Shown piece by piece: positions 45,501 to 57,373 of a stretch of 64,000 nucleotides of DNA. The notes beneath the pieces were generated by a model that was not told where the DNA came from, did not search any database, and saw only the letters and a list, made by a program, of their open reading frames with translations. Both the position numbers and the translations under genes were made by a program. This DNA comes from Iris pallida. Taxonomy: Eukaryota > Streptophyta > Magnoliopsida > Asparagales > Iridaceae. The DNA lies in the NCBI GenBank assembly GCA_029216955.1, contig JANAVB010005597.1, positions 43,207,535-43,271,534 of the forward strand, given 5' to 3'. The stretch's first letter is position 1, and each line of letters starts with the position of its first letter.

Positions 45501-47727
45501 ACATGAAAATAACATATGGAATATGAAAGCTAGAAAGTAACTGATGACATGGCACGGTGAAGAATAAAAGAAAAAATAAAAGACAACTACCTATGTGGTA
45601 TGAAATATCATTTTCAACATGTGAACGGCTAGGGGTAAATAAGGCACACTGCACGTGTCGTGTGCAGCTGCTAGCATTCACGAAAGATACGGGGGATAGT
45701 TCTGGGTAGTCCACGTGTCTACTAAGATATTTTCCCTCCCGACTACTCCGTGTGACGAGCGTGTCAACAAGAAGCAATATATATGTATAGACATGAAATG
45801 AAAAGACTACTATAGATCAAAAGCAATCAGAAAGTGCACTTGCCTGAGGTCCTTAGCTTGAGAAACCAATAATACTATACCACTCAATGAGCCACAATCA
45901 GTCAACACATGCAGAAGTCTCCAGATGCTGAAATAAATAATACCAACGTTCTCAGAATAGTCAAATTAGCTAGGATCGCCTGTCCTTAAGTCCAATTTTG
46001 GACACAGGGGTAAAATGATAATTTTTGGTCAAAACGGTGTCCGCCGTTGGACCCGCTTTGTACCGAAAAGTGTGCCAACGTCAATGGTCTCTAAAGTTAT
46101 CAAACTATATGTCAATAGGTCCAGTTTTTCGGTACGAATCCAACCGTATGTCCAAAGTTGGATTCCGGCGGGCCGTGCACAAAATCGCCCGTTGAGTCGG
46201 ACCGTGGGGCCCGCAAAACGACGTTCCGATTCAACTGTCTCAGAATGGGACCAAACTTGGCATACATGACCAAAAAAATGATACGGTCCTGTTGACGCAA
46301 GTTTCGTCTCGATTTGACAAGCGCACACAAAGTTATGACTGAATTTGCATCGCACGGATACGGGACGATTCCGACGGATACGCATCAAATTCGTCGCGCA
46401 CACGCAACCAATTTGAATTCTGTCAAAGCCCACACGACCACGAAGTCGTTATGCACCTTTCGATACTTTTGGTTCGCGACCATGTCGCCCGGAATGGTGG
46501 GACGCACGTCGTGTGGATGGATTTTATTGATTTTAAAACAGGTTTTTAATGATAAAATCTAAATTTCAAAATTTGTTTTCTCTGCGTATACTTAATAAAA
46601 ATTTAATCTACAAAATAGGTTAGGAAGCCCTACATGTTGTCAATAAATGCCTTCAAATAGAGTTTCAAAATCGTACATGGGTTGGGATAAAACTGGCTGC
46701 AAACTAGAGTATTTGGACTGGTTTACGCGTCCTGTTTCGACAGGTTTTCCTCCGACTTTGCGTCGATTCTCTGGGAAATCTAGCATGATTACAAACGATC
46801 TAATTGAAGGATATTAAAGTGGTATAGGTTAGCTTTGTACCCGAAGAATCCGTTCGTGAAACGGACGAGGGTGGGGATCATGGTTGCCTCGCGAAGTAGG
46901 CCTCCATGCTGCTACTGCTGCTGTGATTTGCTCTGTTACGCGCGTTGGGGCGCTGCCACGCCGGCAGACGGCCGATCCCCGGCCAGCCTGCGACGCGTGC
47001 GCGCTCAGGGGAGGGGTGCGTGGCGTTGTGCGCGGCTTCGAATTATGGTTTGGGTGTTTCTCGATCGATCTCTCTCTGTTCTCTATCGAACAGTGCTCGG
47101 TTTATAGAATTGGGGGGAGGGGTTCTATTGCTCGGCCTGGCTTGGGGTTGAGCTCGGGCTGTGGCCCATTGGCTGGGCTGGTTGTTACTACTTCTCTTTG
47201 TATTTTTATATGTATATACGTTTAATATTTGGTTGGCTGGGCTTCAGTTGCTGTGGGCTCGGTTGGGAATAAATGGAGGGGTACTCGTACTTCAACTACT
47301 TCAAGTCGACAGCAGGTTCAATAACTACAGTGGGGCTCCTTACATCCTGATAATCATGTGTATTCTTTTGCTTTATGCATGTCCCACTTATAATTAACTT
47401 AGTAGTAAGTAAAGTTTTACTAAAGGTTAAAAATATATAAATAAACCATCAACTCTAACAAGACTGTAGATACACACACACACACCTATTATATTTATAT
47501 TAGTATTTACATACACATATACGTATATAGTATATATATTTCTATATATACATGCACATACACATATATATATAATTTAAATACGCATAAATTATAAATC
47601 ACATCATAACTATTGAATATAACAATTAAATATAATAATTAATTATTTATAAAATCTAAAAAAATCACCATTTAACTAAAATAAGTAAAAATAGAATATT
47701 TCTAAACTTTCGGGAAGGGGAGCTACA
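42548..47727 (-). mobile_element. back-to-back LTR-LTR insertion
   Basis: Two nearly identical 2.6-kb direct repeats (42548-45129 and 45142-47727) are separated by only 12 bp. Each starts TGTCACGA(C/T)CCGCACCCGC. Copy 1 ends GGAGCTATA and copy 2 ends GGAGCTACA. The whole unit is flanked by a perfect 5-bp duplication, CCACA (42543-42547 and 47728-47732), so it entered as one insertion. It reads as a pair of gypsy-type LTRs on the minus strand (TGTAGCTCC...GGGTCGTGACA) with practically no internal domain. Each copy has a minus-strand TATA-like CTATAAA (44507-44513; 47101-47107) followed by a GC-rich leader. No protein is encoded; open frames within it are leader artefacts. Confidence 0.85.
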
Positions 47728-47732
47728 CCACA

Positions 47733-50700
47733 TCAACAATATTGGTTACAAGAGGTAGCTCGTCCTCCTAATAAGCTTTTTCGTCAACATCAAAAGTATC
47801 TCTAGCTTTAGTCTTGCATACTGCCCACCAGTCAGACTTTGTTGCTCCCCGTCTCGGATAAGCTGTGAAGTACATGAGTTGAGCCTGAGTTGATAGGACA
47901 AATGGTTCATAACCTTGATATCTACGCTTGTAGTTTATATCCACAAGACCATGCTTGTCAATTTTTCAACCTTGATTTTCAATCGGATCGAACCATTCAT
48001 ACTTGAACAACACGATCTTTGCTGGTTCTCTGTCATAATTATATGTCAACTCCACAATCTCTCACAAAATATCAAAGAAATCGTTTCCTGGATCGACGTC
48101 TTTGTAGTTCGAAGATTTGATACACAAACAACTATTTTTTGTGGAATCAAGATCCAGGAAGCTATCTCTGATCGAAGCATTTGTCGACTTGAACCTAAAG
48201 CCATTGACACAGTAACTTGGCCATATTTTAACAAAAGTAATTGGTCCCTTGGCAAGAGTTCTAATTAATTCAATCTCTGGTAAAATTAGACGATCGACCT
48301 GAACACCAAAGAAGAGATAGTAAGTTATTTATTGCGTAGTTGCATTAGAAGAGGCCAGTAATTACCGAGTTGTTTACATATTCGCTCAACCAAGAAGGAA
48401 AATGACGTCTCATTTCTTGTTCTAATATTTCGTCTATTAGGTAGGGTCTAACCGACCTCAACTCATCATTATATGTGCTGAAAAACAACGAAGCAACCGC
48501 CGATTAGTACAATAATATTAGCTTATACTATTACATTGAGATGACGTAAACTCATCATTAATTACTTACCCCTCTAGCTTCTCCACTTCATCCTCGTCGC
48601 AATTGAGTAATATATACAACTGAGCAGCCCTTAGCTCTTCGTCATTCAAATATCTCTTCTTCATTTTCCCCGAAGGCTTTCCGGACGCATTGAATACTTT
48701 CAGTATTCCATCATTAGATTCTTGATATCCGTCGTCGTTTCTCGGAGCCCTCGTTCTATTCGTAGCAACATGAGGTTTGAAATACGTCGAGCAGAAGTTT
48801 GTAATCTCCTCGAGAATATAGGCTTCACAAATAGAACCCTCGATCCGAGCCTTGTTTTTCACCTTCCTCTTTAGGTGGTTCAAATGCCGCTTAAACGGGT
48901 ACATCCACCGATAACCGACGGACCCACCAATATGTGCCTTGTAGGAAAGATGAATTTACAAATGCTCCATGGAGTCAAAGAATCCAGGAAGAAATACCTT
49001 TTCGAGCTTGTACAGTGTTACCGCAATATCGTTCTTCTGCTTTCTAGACGATCGACAAGCAACTTAGTAGAACAAAAATCTCTAAAAAATATGCTAAGCT
49101 CGGTCAATGGATTCCAAACAACCTAGGGTAAGAATTCCCGAAATGCAATCGAAATTAACCTCTCCATGAATACGCGACAATCATGGCTCTTCATACCTGT
49201 CAGTTTGTTCTTCTTGAGGTCGACGCATCTTCTCAAGTTCGAAACATACCCGTCTGAAAATTTTGGACCTTGAATCCACCTACAAAGTCTCACTTTATCC
49301 TCCTTCTCCAGTGAGAAAATTGTCTTAGGCTGCTTCAACTTCCCATTCTCCTCCTCTATCAAATGCAATACAGGACGTCTACATATTTCTTCCAAGTCCA
49401 ATCTAGCCTTTGGATTGTCTTTCTTCTTCCCCTTTACGTCCATTACAGTATTAATTATGTTGTCAAACACATTCTTCTCGATATGCATGACATCAAGGTT
49501 ATGTCTAATCAGATCGGTGCTCCAATATGACAGATCCCAGAATATACTTCTCTTCGTCCAGTTATGTGTGCGACCAAATCCGTCACACTTGTAGCCCGTA
49601 GCAGGCTCTTCAATAGCTCTTGGTAAATCTTTTACCTCTTCCCATATCGTGTATTCGGGCCACCTTGGCGGGGGATTAGCCTTCTCCACAATGCCAGCAC
49701 GAAAAGCATTCATGTTCCTCCGGTACGGATGATCCTTCGACAGGAATTATCGATGACAATCGAAGAAGCACGATTTGCCTCTGTATTTCAAACGGAAAGC
49801 CTTAGTACGGTCCATGCAATACGGACATGAAAGACGACCATGCGTGCTCCATCCAGATAACATACCGTAGGTCGAAAAGTCATTGATGGTCCACATAAGT
49901 GCTGCCCGTATCTGAAAATTTTGTTTTTTAGATACATCGTACGTGTTGGAACCTACTTCCCACAGCTGATTTAACTCATCAATCAATGGCTGTAAATACA
50001 CATCGATGTTTCTTTTCGGATTGTTCGGACCTGGAATAATAACAGTGAGGAACATATACGGAGTCTTCATGCACATCCAAGACGGTAGATTGTACGGAGT
50101 GACGATCACAGGCCAACACGAATACTGGGATCTCGAAAGTCCGAATGGGGTAAAACCGTCGGAGCAGAGACCCAATCTGACATTACGCGGATAAGAAGAA
50201 AAATCTGGATACTCTCGATCAAAGTGCTTCCATGCTTCTCCATCAGATGGGTTATCCAACACTCCTTCGATCTGTTCTCGCTTATGCCAACTCATGTTTT
50301 CTGCAGTTTCCTTCACCATAAACAACCGCTGCAACCGCGGCGTCAACAAGTAGTACATCAAATCTGTAGGCTTCCTTTCACCGACAGACTTTTCTCTACC
50401 ACTACCCTTGTAGCGATCAGCACCACAAAATCTGCAGGCGTCTTTATTCTTGTCGTCTTTGTAGTACAACATGCACCTGTTGTGACATGCATCGATTTTC
50501 TTATATCCCATCCAGAGCGATCTCACCATCCTCTTAGACCGGTAAAAGTCTTTAGGCAACTTAGCACCCTCAGGCAATATTTTTATAATCAACTCCATAA
50601 CTCGATTGTAGCAATCTTACAACATATTAAAATCGGACTTGATGCTCAATAATCTTGTAACCACCTCCAATGGTGAATTATCCTCACAACCAGGTTATAA

Positions 50701-51171
50701 TTGAGTCCTTGCATTCTCCAGCAACTCCATGAACTTTGCAGCATCGACGTTCGATGCCTCCTCAGGTGCATCATGATTGTCCGGATCGAAACTAGGCCCC
50801 GTCGCATCAAAAATTATGTTCACCAACCCATCGTCGTAAGTAGCGTGGTTGTGGACATCCACATAAGGCTCATACTCTGATGCTAATGACACAAGTTCTC
50901 CGTGTGCGCTTCACTGATAGTAATTCGGCGTGAAATCCTTCGAGTATAAATGATACGTGACTTCTACTTCTGGATGATATTTCAAGTTGCGATATCTCAC
51001 ACACAGACACTTAATTTTGGCACCGTCCATGTACTTAGGGAATGCCTTGGCAAACTGCAGGAACTGCTGTACACCCTCTATGAATTCATCCCGCACACCG
51101 CACATGTCATCAGGATGACGGTTGTACATCCAAGAACGATTCCGCAGATAGTAATTCAGATCCATATCCAT
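47733..51171 (-). pseudogene. TNP2-type CACTA transposase, decayed
   Basis: Starting near MDMDLNYYLRNRSWMY at 51171, the frame shows the transposase-associated domain (RSWMYN...EFIEGVQQFLQFA), the TNP2 core (GLCSDGFTPFG, LSCPYCMDRTKAF, SYWSTDLIRHNLDVMHIEKN) and a DUF4218 segment (YPFKRHLNHLKRKVKNKARI). Two GT-AG introns follow (48478 to about 48565; 48299-48365), then an exon at 48477-48366 and a DUF4216 domain (48298 to 47733; KIVLFKYEWFD, EPFVLSTQAQLMYF). In-frame stops lie at 50911, 50695, 50617, 49747 and 49123, a frameshift near 49050, and further stops in the last domain. It would cut and rejoin CACTA ends in functional relatives. This copy cannot be translated in full. Confidence 0.88.
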
Positions 51172-51724
51172 TTGAGAATAATTCTGTAATATAGATACAT
51201 GCACATTGTTGAAACACTTGTAAAAGTAATAGGCGCATTAATCATGACATATCCTACTCTCAGTTAATATATCATGCAACTCAGTTCATATATATACATT
51301 ACCCAAACCTATACATATTTCATTCAATCCCAAATGACAGTTTTCATGTATCAAAACCCAAGTTCCATTGTGAAATCTCAGTTTTCTTCATATGAACTGT
51401 AAGATACAATGAGTATACCTATACATATATGTGCATACAATGATACACACGAAAATACCTATATATACTTATTTAAAATAAGGAAAAAGTGTGTACAGGT
51501 TAACATACATATGTACGTGTCAATGGGGTGTCCACGTGTCCATAAAACTGGACATGAGTGTCCAAACTACACAGCATACATGCACAAGTGTCTGTCTCAT
51601 GTCGTATTGTGTCCAGAGGTAGGTCAGACATAGGGCTTCGTGTACAAGTGTCTATCTTGTGTCGTATTGTGTCAGATATGGACACGGGGTAGCAGGGCAC
51701 AGTCATAGGGCTAGAGTTTACCTA
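51172..51724 (-). other. upstream region of TNP2
   Basis: AT-rich and non-coding. ACAAGTGTCT plus TGTCGTATTGTGTC occurs twice about 56 bp apart (51586 and 51642), with other GTGTCC words between 51525 and 51690. It lies between the GC-rich leader and the transposase start, so it is probably transcribed leader or intron. Confidence 0.4.
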
Positions 51725-52060
51725 GTCGGAGAGGAGAGGGTCGTCGATGGGGGAGCTGGAGACGGAGGCCGAGGGTCGTCGAGGGGGAGCTGGAGACGGA
51801 GGAGAGATGGAGCGGGTCGTCGAGGGGGAGCGGAGGGCCGGAGGGGGTCGCCGAGGGTCGCGGAGGGGGAGCCGAAGGAGGAGGAGGTCGCCGAAGGTCG
51901 TCGAGGGGGAGCCGATCGAGGGGGGAGGGGGTCGCCGAGGGGGAGCCGAGGGAGGAAGAGGTCGCCGAGGGCCGGAGGCGGTCGCCGAGGGTCGGGGGCC
52001 GAGGGGATCGCCGAGGGATCGAAAAAAATGGGGGAAGGGATCGAAAAAAATAGGGGAAGG
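51725..52060. repeat. GC-rich G-tract repeat near the CACTA end
   Basis: Imperfect tandem units of GTCGTCGAGGGGGAGC type, about 75 percent GC by eye, with many runs of three to five G on the plus strand. The position between the subterminal repeats and the transposase matches the GC-rich first-exon/downstream control region known in En/Spm. Long open frames on both strands come from the repeat. Confidence 0.7.
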
Positions 52061-52089
52061 GATCGAAATAATGGGGGGAATGAAAACTC

Positions 52090-52389
52090 AAACCTATATT
52101 TTCAATTGAGCGACGTCTTTATTAAACGTTGGTAAACGTCGCAAATATTATTGATATTAACGACGCCTTACTAAAAACGTCGGTAAACGTCGCTAATATT
52201 AGTGATATTAGCGACGTTTACCGACATATCCGCGATGAACGTTTTTTTAATACAATACGTAGTCGTAATACGTCGTCAATAGTGACGTCTTGCGATGTTA
52301 TATAATAACGTCGCTAAATTGTTAAAACATAGCGACGTTTTTGCTAAGCGTCGCTAATTGTGTCGCTAAAATGACTTATTCTGGTAGTG
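52090..52389. repeat. subterminal repeats and right TIR of the second CACTA
   Basis: Dense GCGACGTTT/AACGTCGC words in both orientations occupy 52107-52370 and end in the TIR (minus strand CACTACCAGAATAAGTC, outer base 52389). Such arrays are the binding sites for the TNPA-type protein in En/Spm. Confidence 0.8.
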
Positions 52390-52395
52390 TCTTCC

Positions 52396-52749
52396 TGTGT
52401 TAAAATGCAGGAGAATGGTCATTCTCTGTGTCAAAATCACGGAGAATGACCATTCTCTATTGTTAAAATCAAGAGAATGACCATTCCCCGTATTAAAATC
52501 ACGGAGAACGGTCATTCTCCGTGTTAAAATTACGAAGAATTATCATTCTCGATGTTAAAATGACGGAGAATGATATTTTTTCGTGTTAAAATACAGAAGA
52601 ATAGTCATTCTCTGTGTTAAAATCACGAAGAATGTTAAAATTACGGAGAATGACCATTCCTCGTGTTAAAACGCAAGAGAACGGTCATTCTCCGTGTTAA
52701 AATTACGGGGACTGGTCATTCTTCGTGTTAAAATAACGGAGAACAGTTG
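52396..52749. repeat. 31-bp dyad minisatellite, about 11 units
   Basis: Units follow the pattern TGTTAAAAT, CACGGAGAATG, (A/G)(C/T)CATTCTCCG. The GGAGAATG/CATTCTCC arms form an inverted repeat with a 2-base centre in almost every unit, so each repeat could fold as a hairpin. Unit 8 is truncated and others vary by a few bases. The array starts 7 bp outside the CACTA end and lies 1.2 kb upstream of the receptor-kinase start. Confidence 0.92.
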
Positions 52750-52913
52750 ACAGAAACTTAATTTTTTATTTTTAGAATTTTTTTGTCAGTAATAAAGATT
52801 CAAGAGTTTTCTGTTCTTCTTTCAAAACGGTGCTAACTCTTATGGAGAAGAAGAAGAAGATCTTCTCTCCACAATTGACCTAATCGCCGAAAAACTTCAA
52901 ATCTCTCCACGAA

Positions 52914-52954
<41 letters not shown>

Positions 52955-52955
52955 G
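52914..52955. repeat. (GAT)n microsatellite
   Basis: About 13 GAT triplets. The poly-Met and poly-Ile frames here are artefacts. Confidence 0.95.
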
Positions 52956-53948
52956 CGATGATTGGAGTTCGACTGAAGAAAAGCACAGTGAACTACGAAC
53001 GATCTTTGCGATCTCTGCTGAAGATGAGAGCAATGGAATTCAGATCTCTCGTAAAGAAGAAGAAGAAGACGAAAATCGTAATCCAAATTTGAGTTTGTGA
53101 ATTCAAATACATATATATGACCAAATTTGTGCGAAAGGGTAGTTATGGTATTATCAAAATGGTAATTTTGTAAATACAGAACATCTAAAGGAAATCTTGG
53201 AATATTTAACGTGAAAATATATAATTTTGGGTATTTCATAAAATTCACCCAGCGGGTGGATTTTTCATGAACTCCCACCCCGAAATTGAGTATTTTAGCA
53301 ATTTTCAGTTTTTTATATGGTTTATTGAATTTACCATCTAAAAAGTTGAATAAATTTAATAAGTTTATAGATGAAGAAAATTTTGGCCTATCTAGTGTGA
53401 CACGACCCATATTTTTTTTCTCCACCTTTTTGTTGCTGTCCTGTTACGACAAGAATTGCACTGTATTTTGGCCCACACGATACAATACAGTGTTTCAACA
53501 AACACTCAATTATGGAAGTAGCTTATTAAGATATGAAATGTGTAAGATGTGCATGAATACTTTTTCGAAGAAAAAAAAACTATCAAGATATCGAAAAATA
53601 TAAGATATATAAACATGTTAACTTTCTTAACAATTCCTTTTTTTTTTTTCAGTGTCACAGTCATTAGGAATATCACTTTCGTGACCTAAACACAGTATAA
53701 TTTGTCGGTTTACACACCTACACCCATGTAAGCATTTTATCATGCGTATGCTTACATAGAAATCCATTGCATAACCAGCCAAATGAAATAACTGACTAAC
53801 TAATTTGTTGAGAAAAATTGATTAAAGAAATTAGGTTTGTAATTATGAGATTGAGAAGGACATTGGTACATAAATCCCATCTGTCCAATCACTCCACCAC
53901 TACTTAAACTAGAATACCAAAATTCCAAACTCCCCACTTCCTCCCAAA
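52956..53948. other. upstream region of the receptor kinase
   Basis: AT-rich, with no gene supported. The last 70 bases before the ATG are C-rich and A-rich without an upstream ATG, like a plant 5' leader. A clear TATA box could not be fixed; TACATAAAT near 53868 is the best candidate and is weak. Confidence 0.35.
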
Positions 53949-56900
53949 ATGCCCCTCCATCTCCTCCTCCTCATCCTCCTGTGCTTCCTCCCGGGAAGCA
54001 ACAGCAGCTCGGAATCCGAGCTCCAAATTATCCTCCACCTCAAGAATTCCCTCGGAATCACAAACTCAACCGATTCCGGATTCCAAACCTGGAATATCCC
54101 CTCCCCCACTTCCCCATGCCAGTTCCACGGAATCACCTGCAACTCCGGTTTCTCCGTAACCGGAATCGACCTCTCCAACAAACGCGTTTCCGGGACCATC
54201 CCCTTCTCCTCCCTCTGCCAGCTCCCTTCCCTCGCCAACATCTCCCTCGCTTCCAACTACATCTCCGGAATCCTCACTTCCGACCTCCGCAACTGCACGG
54301 AACTCACCTACCTCGACCTCTCCTTCAACAACCTCACCGGGACCATCCCCGACCTGTCCCCGCTCCACAAGCTCCAAACTCTCGCCCTCAGCGACAACTT
54401 CTTCTCCGGGGTCTTCCCCTGGACTTCCCTCCGGAATCTCACTTCCCTCACTTACCTCTCCCTCGCCGACAACCCTTTCGCCGCAAGTGCGTTTCCGGTG
54501 CTGGTCACCAACCTCACTAAGCTTTACTGGCTCTATCTATCCGATTCTAATCTCCACGGAGAGATCCCACCGTCGATCGGACAACTGACGGCCCTTATCG
54601 ATCTAGAGCTCGCCGACAACTCACTCTCCGGTCCAATCCCACCGGAGATCGCGAAGCTAGAGAAGCTGTGGCAGCTGGAGCTCTACAACAACTCGCTCAC
54701 GGGAACCCTCCCCTCTGGTTTCGGAAACCTGTCGGAACTCGCCAACTTCGACGCGTCCATGAACTTGCTGGAAGGGAACGTGTCGGAACTCCGGTTGTTG
54801 AAGAAGCTGGTGTCGCTCCAGCTGTTCTATAACGACTTCTCCGGCGAGCTCCCGCGGGAGTTCGGGGAGTTCAAGTACTTGGTCAATTTGTCGCTGTACT
54901 CGAACCGGTTCTCCGGGGAGCTCCCGGCGACGATCGGGAGCTGGTCGGAGCTGAACTTTGTCGACGTGTCGACGAATTCTTTCAGCGGCAAAATTCCCCC
55001 CGATATGTGCAGGATGGGGACGATGAAGAAGCTACTGATTCTCGAGAACAAATTTTCCGGGGAGATCCCGGCGACCTACGGGGACTGCACCACCCTGATC
55101 CGGTTCAGAGTCAGCAACAATTCGCTCTCCGGTGTCGTCCCGGCCGCCATCTGGAGCTTACCGAACGTCAACATCATCGACCTCAAGATTAACCAATTCG
55201 AAGGCGGGATCAACGCCGGAATCGGGAAGGCGAAGTCTCTCTACCAGCTCTACCTCGCCGGAAATAAGTTTTCGGGCGAAATTCCGGTTGAGATTGCCGG
55301 AGCTTCATCTCTAGTAGGTATCGACTTCTCGTCGAACAATCTCTCCGGACAGATCCCGGCGAGCATCGGCGAGCTGAATAGCCTCGTGAGCCTCCTCCTG
55401 CAGAACAACTCGTTCTCCGGCGCGATTCCGGAGACGATCGGGGGCTGCGTCTCGTTGAACGCCATCAACCTCGCCGACAACTTCTTCTCCGGGGAAATTC
55501 CCGCGAGTCTCGGAGAGTTGCAGAGCCTGAACTCGTTGGTCCTGTCGAATAATGAACTCTCCGGCGTGGTCCCGGAGAGCCTCTCTTCGCTGAAGCTGAG
55601 CTCTCTCGACCTGTCTAACAATGAGCTCACCGGCGCGGTCCCGTCCGGCCTTTCGGCAAACGCATACAATGGCGGCTTCGCGGGGAACCCGAACCTCTGC
55701 TCCAACTCCATCTCCTATCTCAGCCCTTGCTCCCGCTCTTCCGGCTCCCCATCGAGAATTAGACTCGCCGTCACTTGCCTACTCGCAGCATTCGCGCTCT
55801 TGCTCTGCTTCATGGGGCTCTTCCTCCTGAAGAAGCGCCGCTCCGACCGCTTCACCGAGAACTCGGCCTCCTGGGACGTCAAGTCGTTCCGTGTCCTATC
55901 CTTCGACGAGCAAGAGATCGTCAAGTCGATAAGCGAGGACAATGTCATTGGCAAGGGCGGGTCGGGGAACGTCTACCGCGTGGACCTCGGCGGCGGCAAC
56001 ACCGTGGCGGTCAAGCACATTCTGCACCCCCCCTCGACCGGCACGGTCACCTCCAAGGCCACCGCGGCGATGCTTCCGACAAGGCCGGGCTCGGTAAGGT
56101 CCCTGTCTCGGGAGTTCGAGGCGGAGGTGAACACGCTCAGCTCGATCCGGCACGTCAACGTGGTCAAGCTCTACTGCAGCATCACCAGCGAGGAGTCGAG
56201 CTTGCTGGTCTACGAGTACTTGCCCAACGGGAGCTTGTGGGACCAGATCCATTCCGTCGCCGGCGGGAAGCTCGGTCTGGACTGGGAGACGAGGTACGAG
56301 ATAGCGGTGGGGGCGGCCAAGGGGCTGGAGTACTTGCACCACGGCTGCGACCGCCCCATCCTGCACAGGGATGTCAAGAGCAGTAACATACTTCTCGACG
56401 AGTTCTTCAAGCCAAGAATTGGGGATTTCGGGCTGGCCAAGATTTTGCAGGGTGCTGTTGGCAGCGAGGACTCGTCGTCGTCATCGTCGACACATGTTAT
56501 CGCAGGGACACACGGATACATTGCCCCTGGTAAGATTTTTTCAAAATATGTTGCATATTAACAATGTTGACTCTTGTGATTACCAAGGAGAAGTATACGA
56601 TCTTGACTAGGTAAAAGAAGATCAGTGGATCGAGTCACGAGAACAAAATTTATTATTTCTTCAAAAAATGATAGGAACTTGGCACCATGGTCGGCCTTGG
56701 GGTAAGCCGGACAGGACTTGGGACTTGTACAACCTCCCTCTGCTAGTGCGACCCCCTCGGCTCAGCATGATCCCACTAAACGTCAGGATCACCGATGACC
56801 ACTAGCAGCAGCGGACAATAAGGATCAAGAGGCAACCAAAATTAGCTTAGAATATGATAACCCAACCCTCCGAGCCGACCTTGCTTGGGACAGTGGGCCC

Positions 56901-57279
56901 AAAACATTTCGTTAGACAGGGAAGTAAATATCTCTGATTCTCTACCACAAATTCAAAACAAGAGACTTAAAATTTTGGTTTTTAGTAGATTAGCTACTGC
57001 TAACAACTTTTTGAGTCTTGTGATACTCTGAGAAGTTTGGTGAAGTATTCGCATACTTGAGTCACTGAATTGATCCGAAATTCTAGATAAGAACACGGTC
57101 AATATATGATGAATATGTATATTTTTGGTCTAGACATCTCCATCTACATATGGAGGTCGTTGTGCTCAAGAAAAAAAAAAGTCAAAGCAATTAAGAAAGG
57201 GTTGGATTACGTCTTTAGAAGTTGAAAATATAGATAACTATGGATTTTTTTTAAGCCATATATATATATGGCTTAAAAA

Positions 57280-57373
<94 letters not shown>

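Larger units (their letters stand above)
39110..52389 (-). mobile_element. second CACTA (En/Spm) element, left end missing
   Basis: On the minus strand it begins with TIR CACTACCAGAATAAG (outer end 52389), subterminal repeats, a GC-rich leader, then TNP2 (51171 to 42376) and a TNPA-like gene (42087 to 40090), the usual order of plant En/Spm elements. No matching left TIR is found before LTR B ends at 39109. The simplest reading is that the gypsy element inserted in its 3' part and the true left end lies beyond the window. A tandem LTR pair (42548-47727) is inserted in TNP2. Confidence 0.75.

Noticed and set aside
51659..52135. Long Gly/Arg-rich (plus) and Pro/Ser-rich (minus) open frames
   Set aside because: They arise from the GC-rich repeat of the CACTA leader and show no conserved protein features.
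52396..52749. CRISPR-like array of about 31-bp repeats
   Set aside because: The units are contiguous with no unique spacers, diverge from each other, and the context is a plant nuclear genome without cas genes.
52833..53425. Poly-Ile/poly-Met/poly-Ser frames around the GAT repeat
   Set aside because: Microsatellite artefacts; no homology or splice structure supports a gene.
54066..56521. Many overlapping frames on both strands within the receptor kinase exon
   Set aside because: GC-rich exons leave other frames open. Only the 53949 frame shows leucine-rich repeats and kinase motifs.
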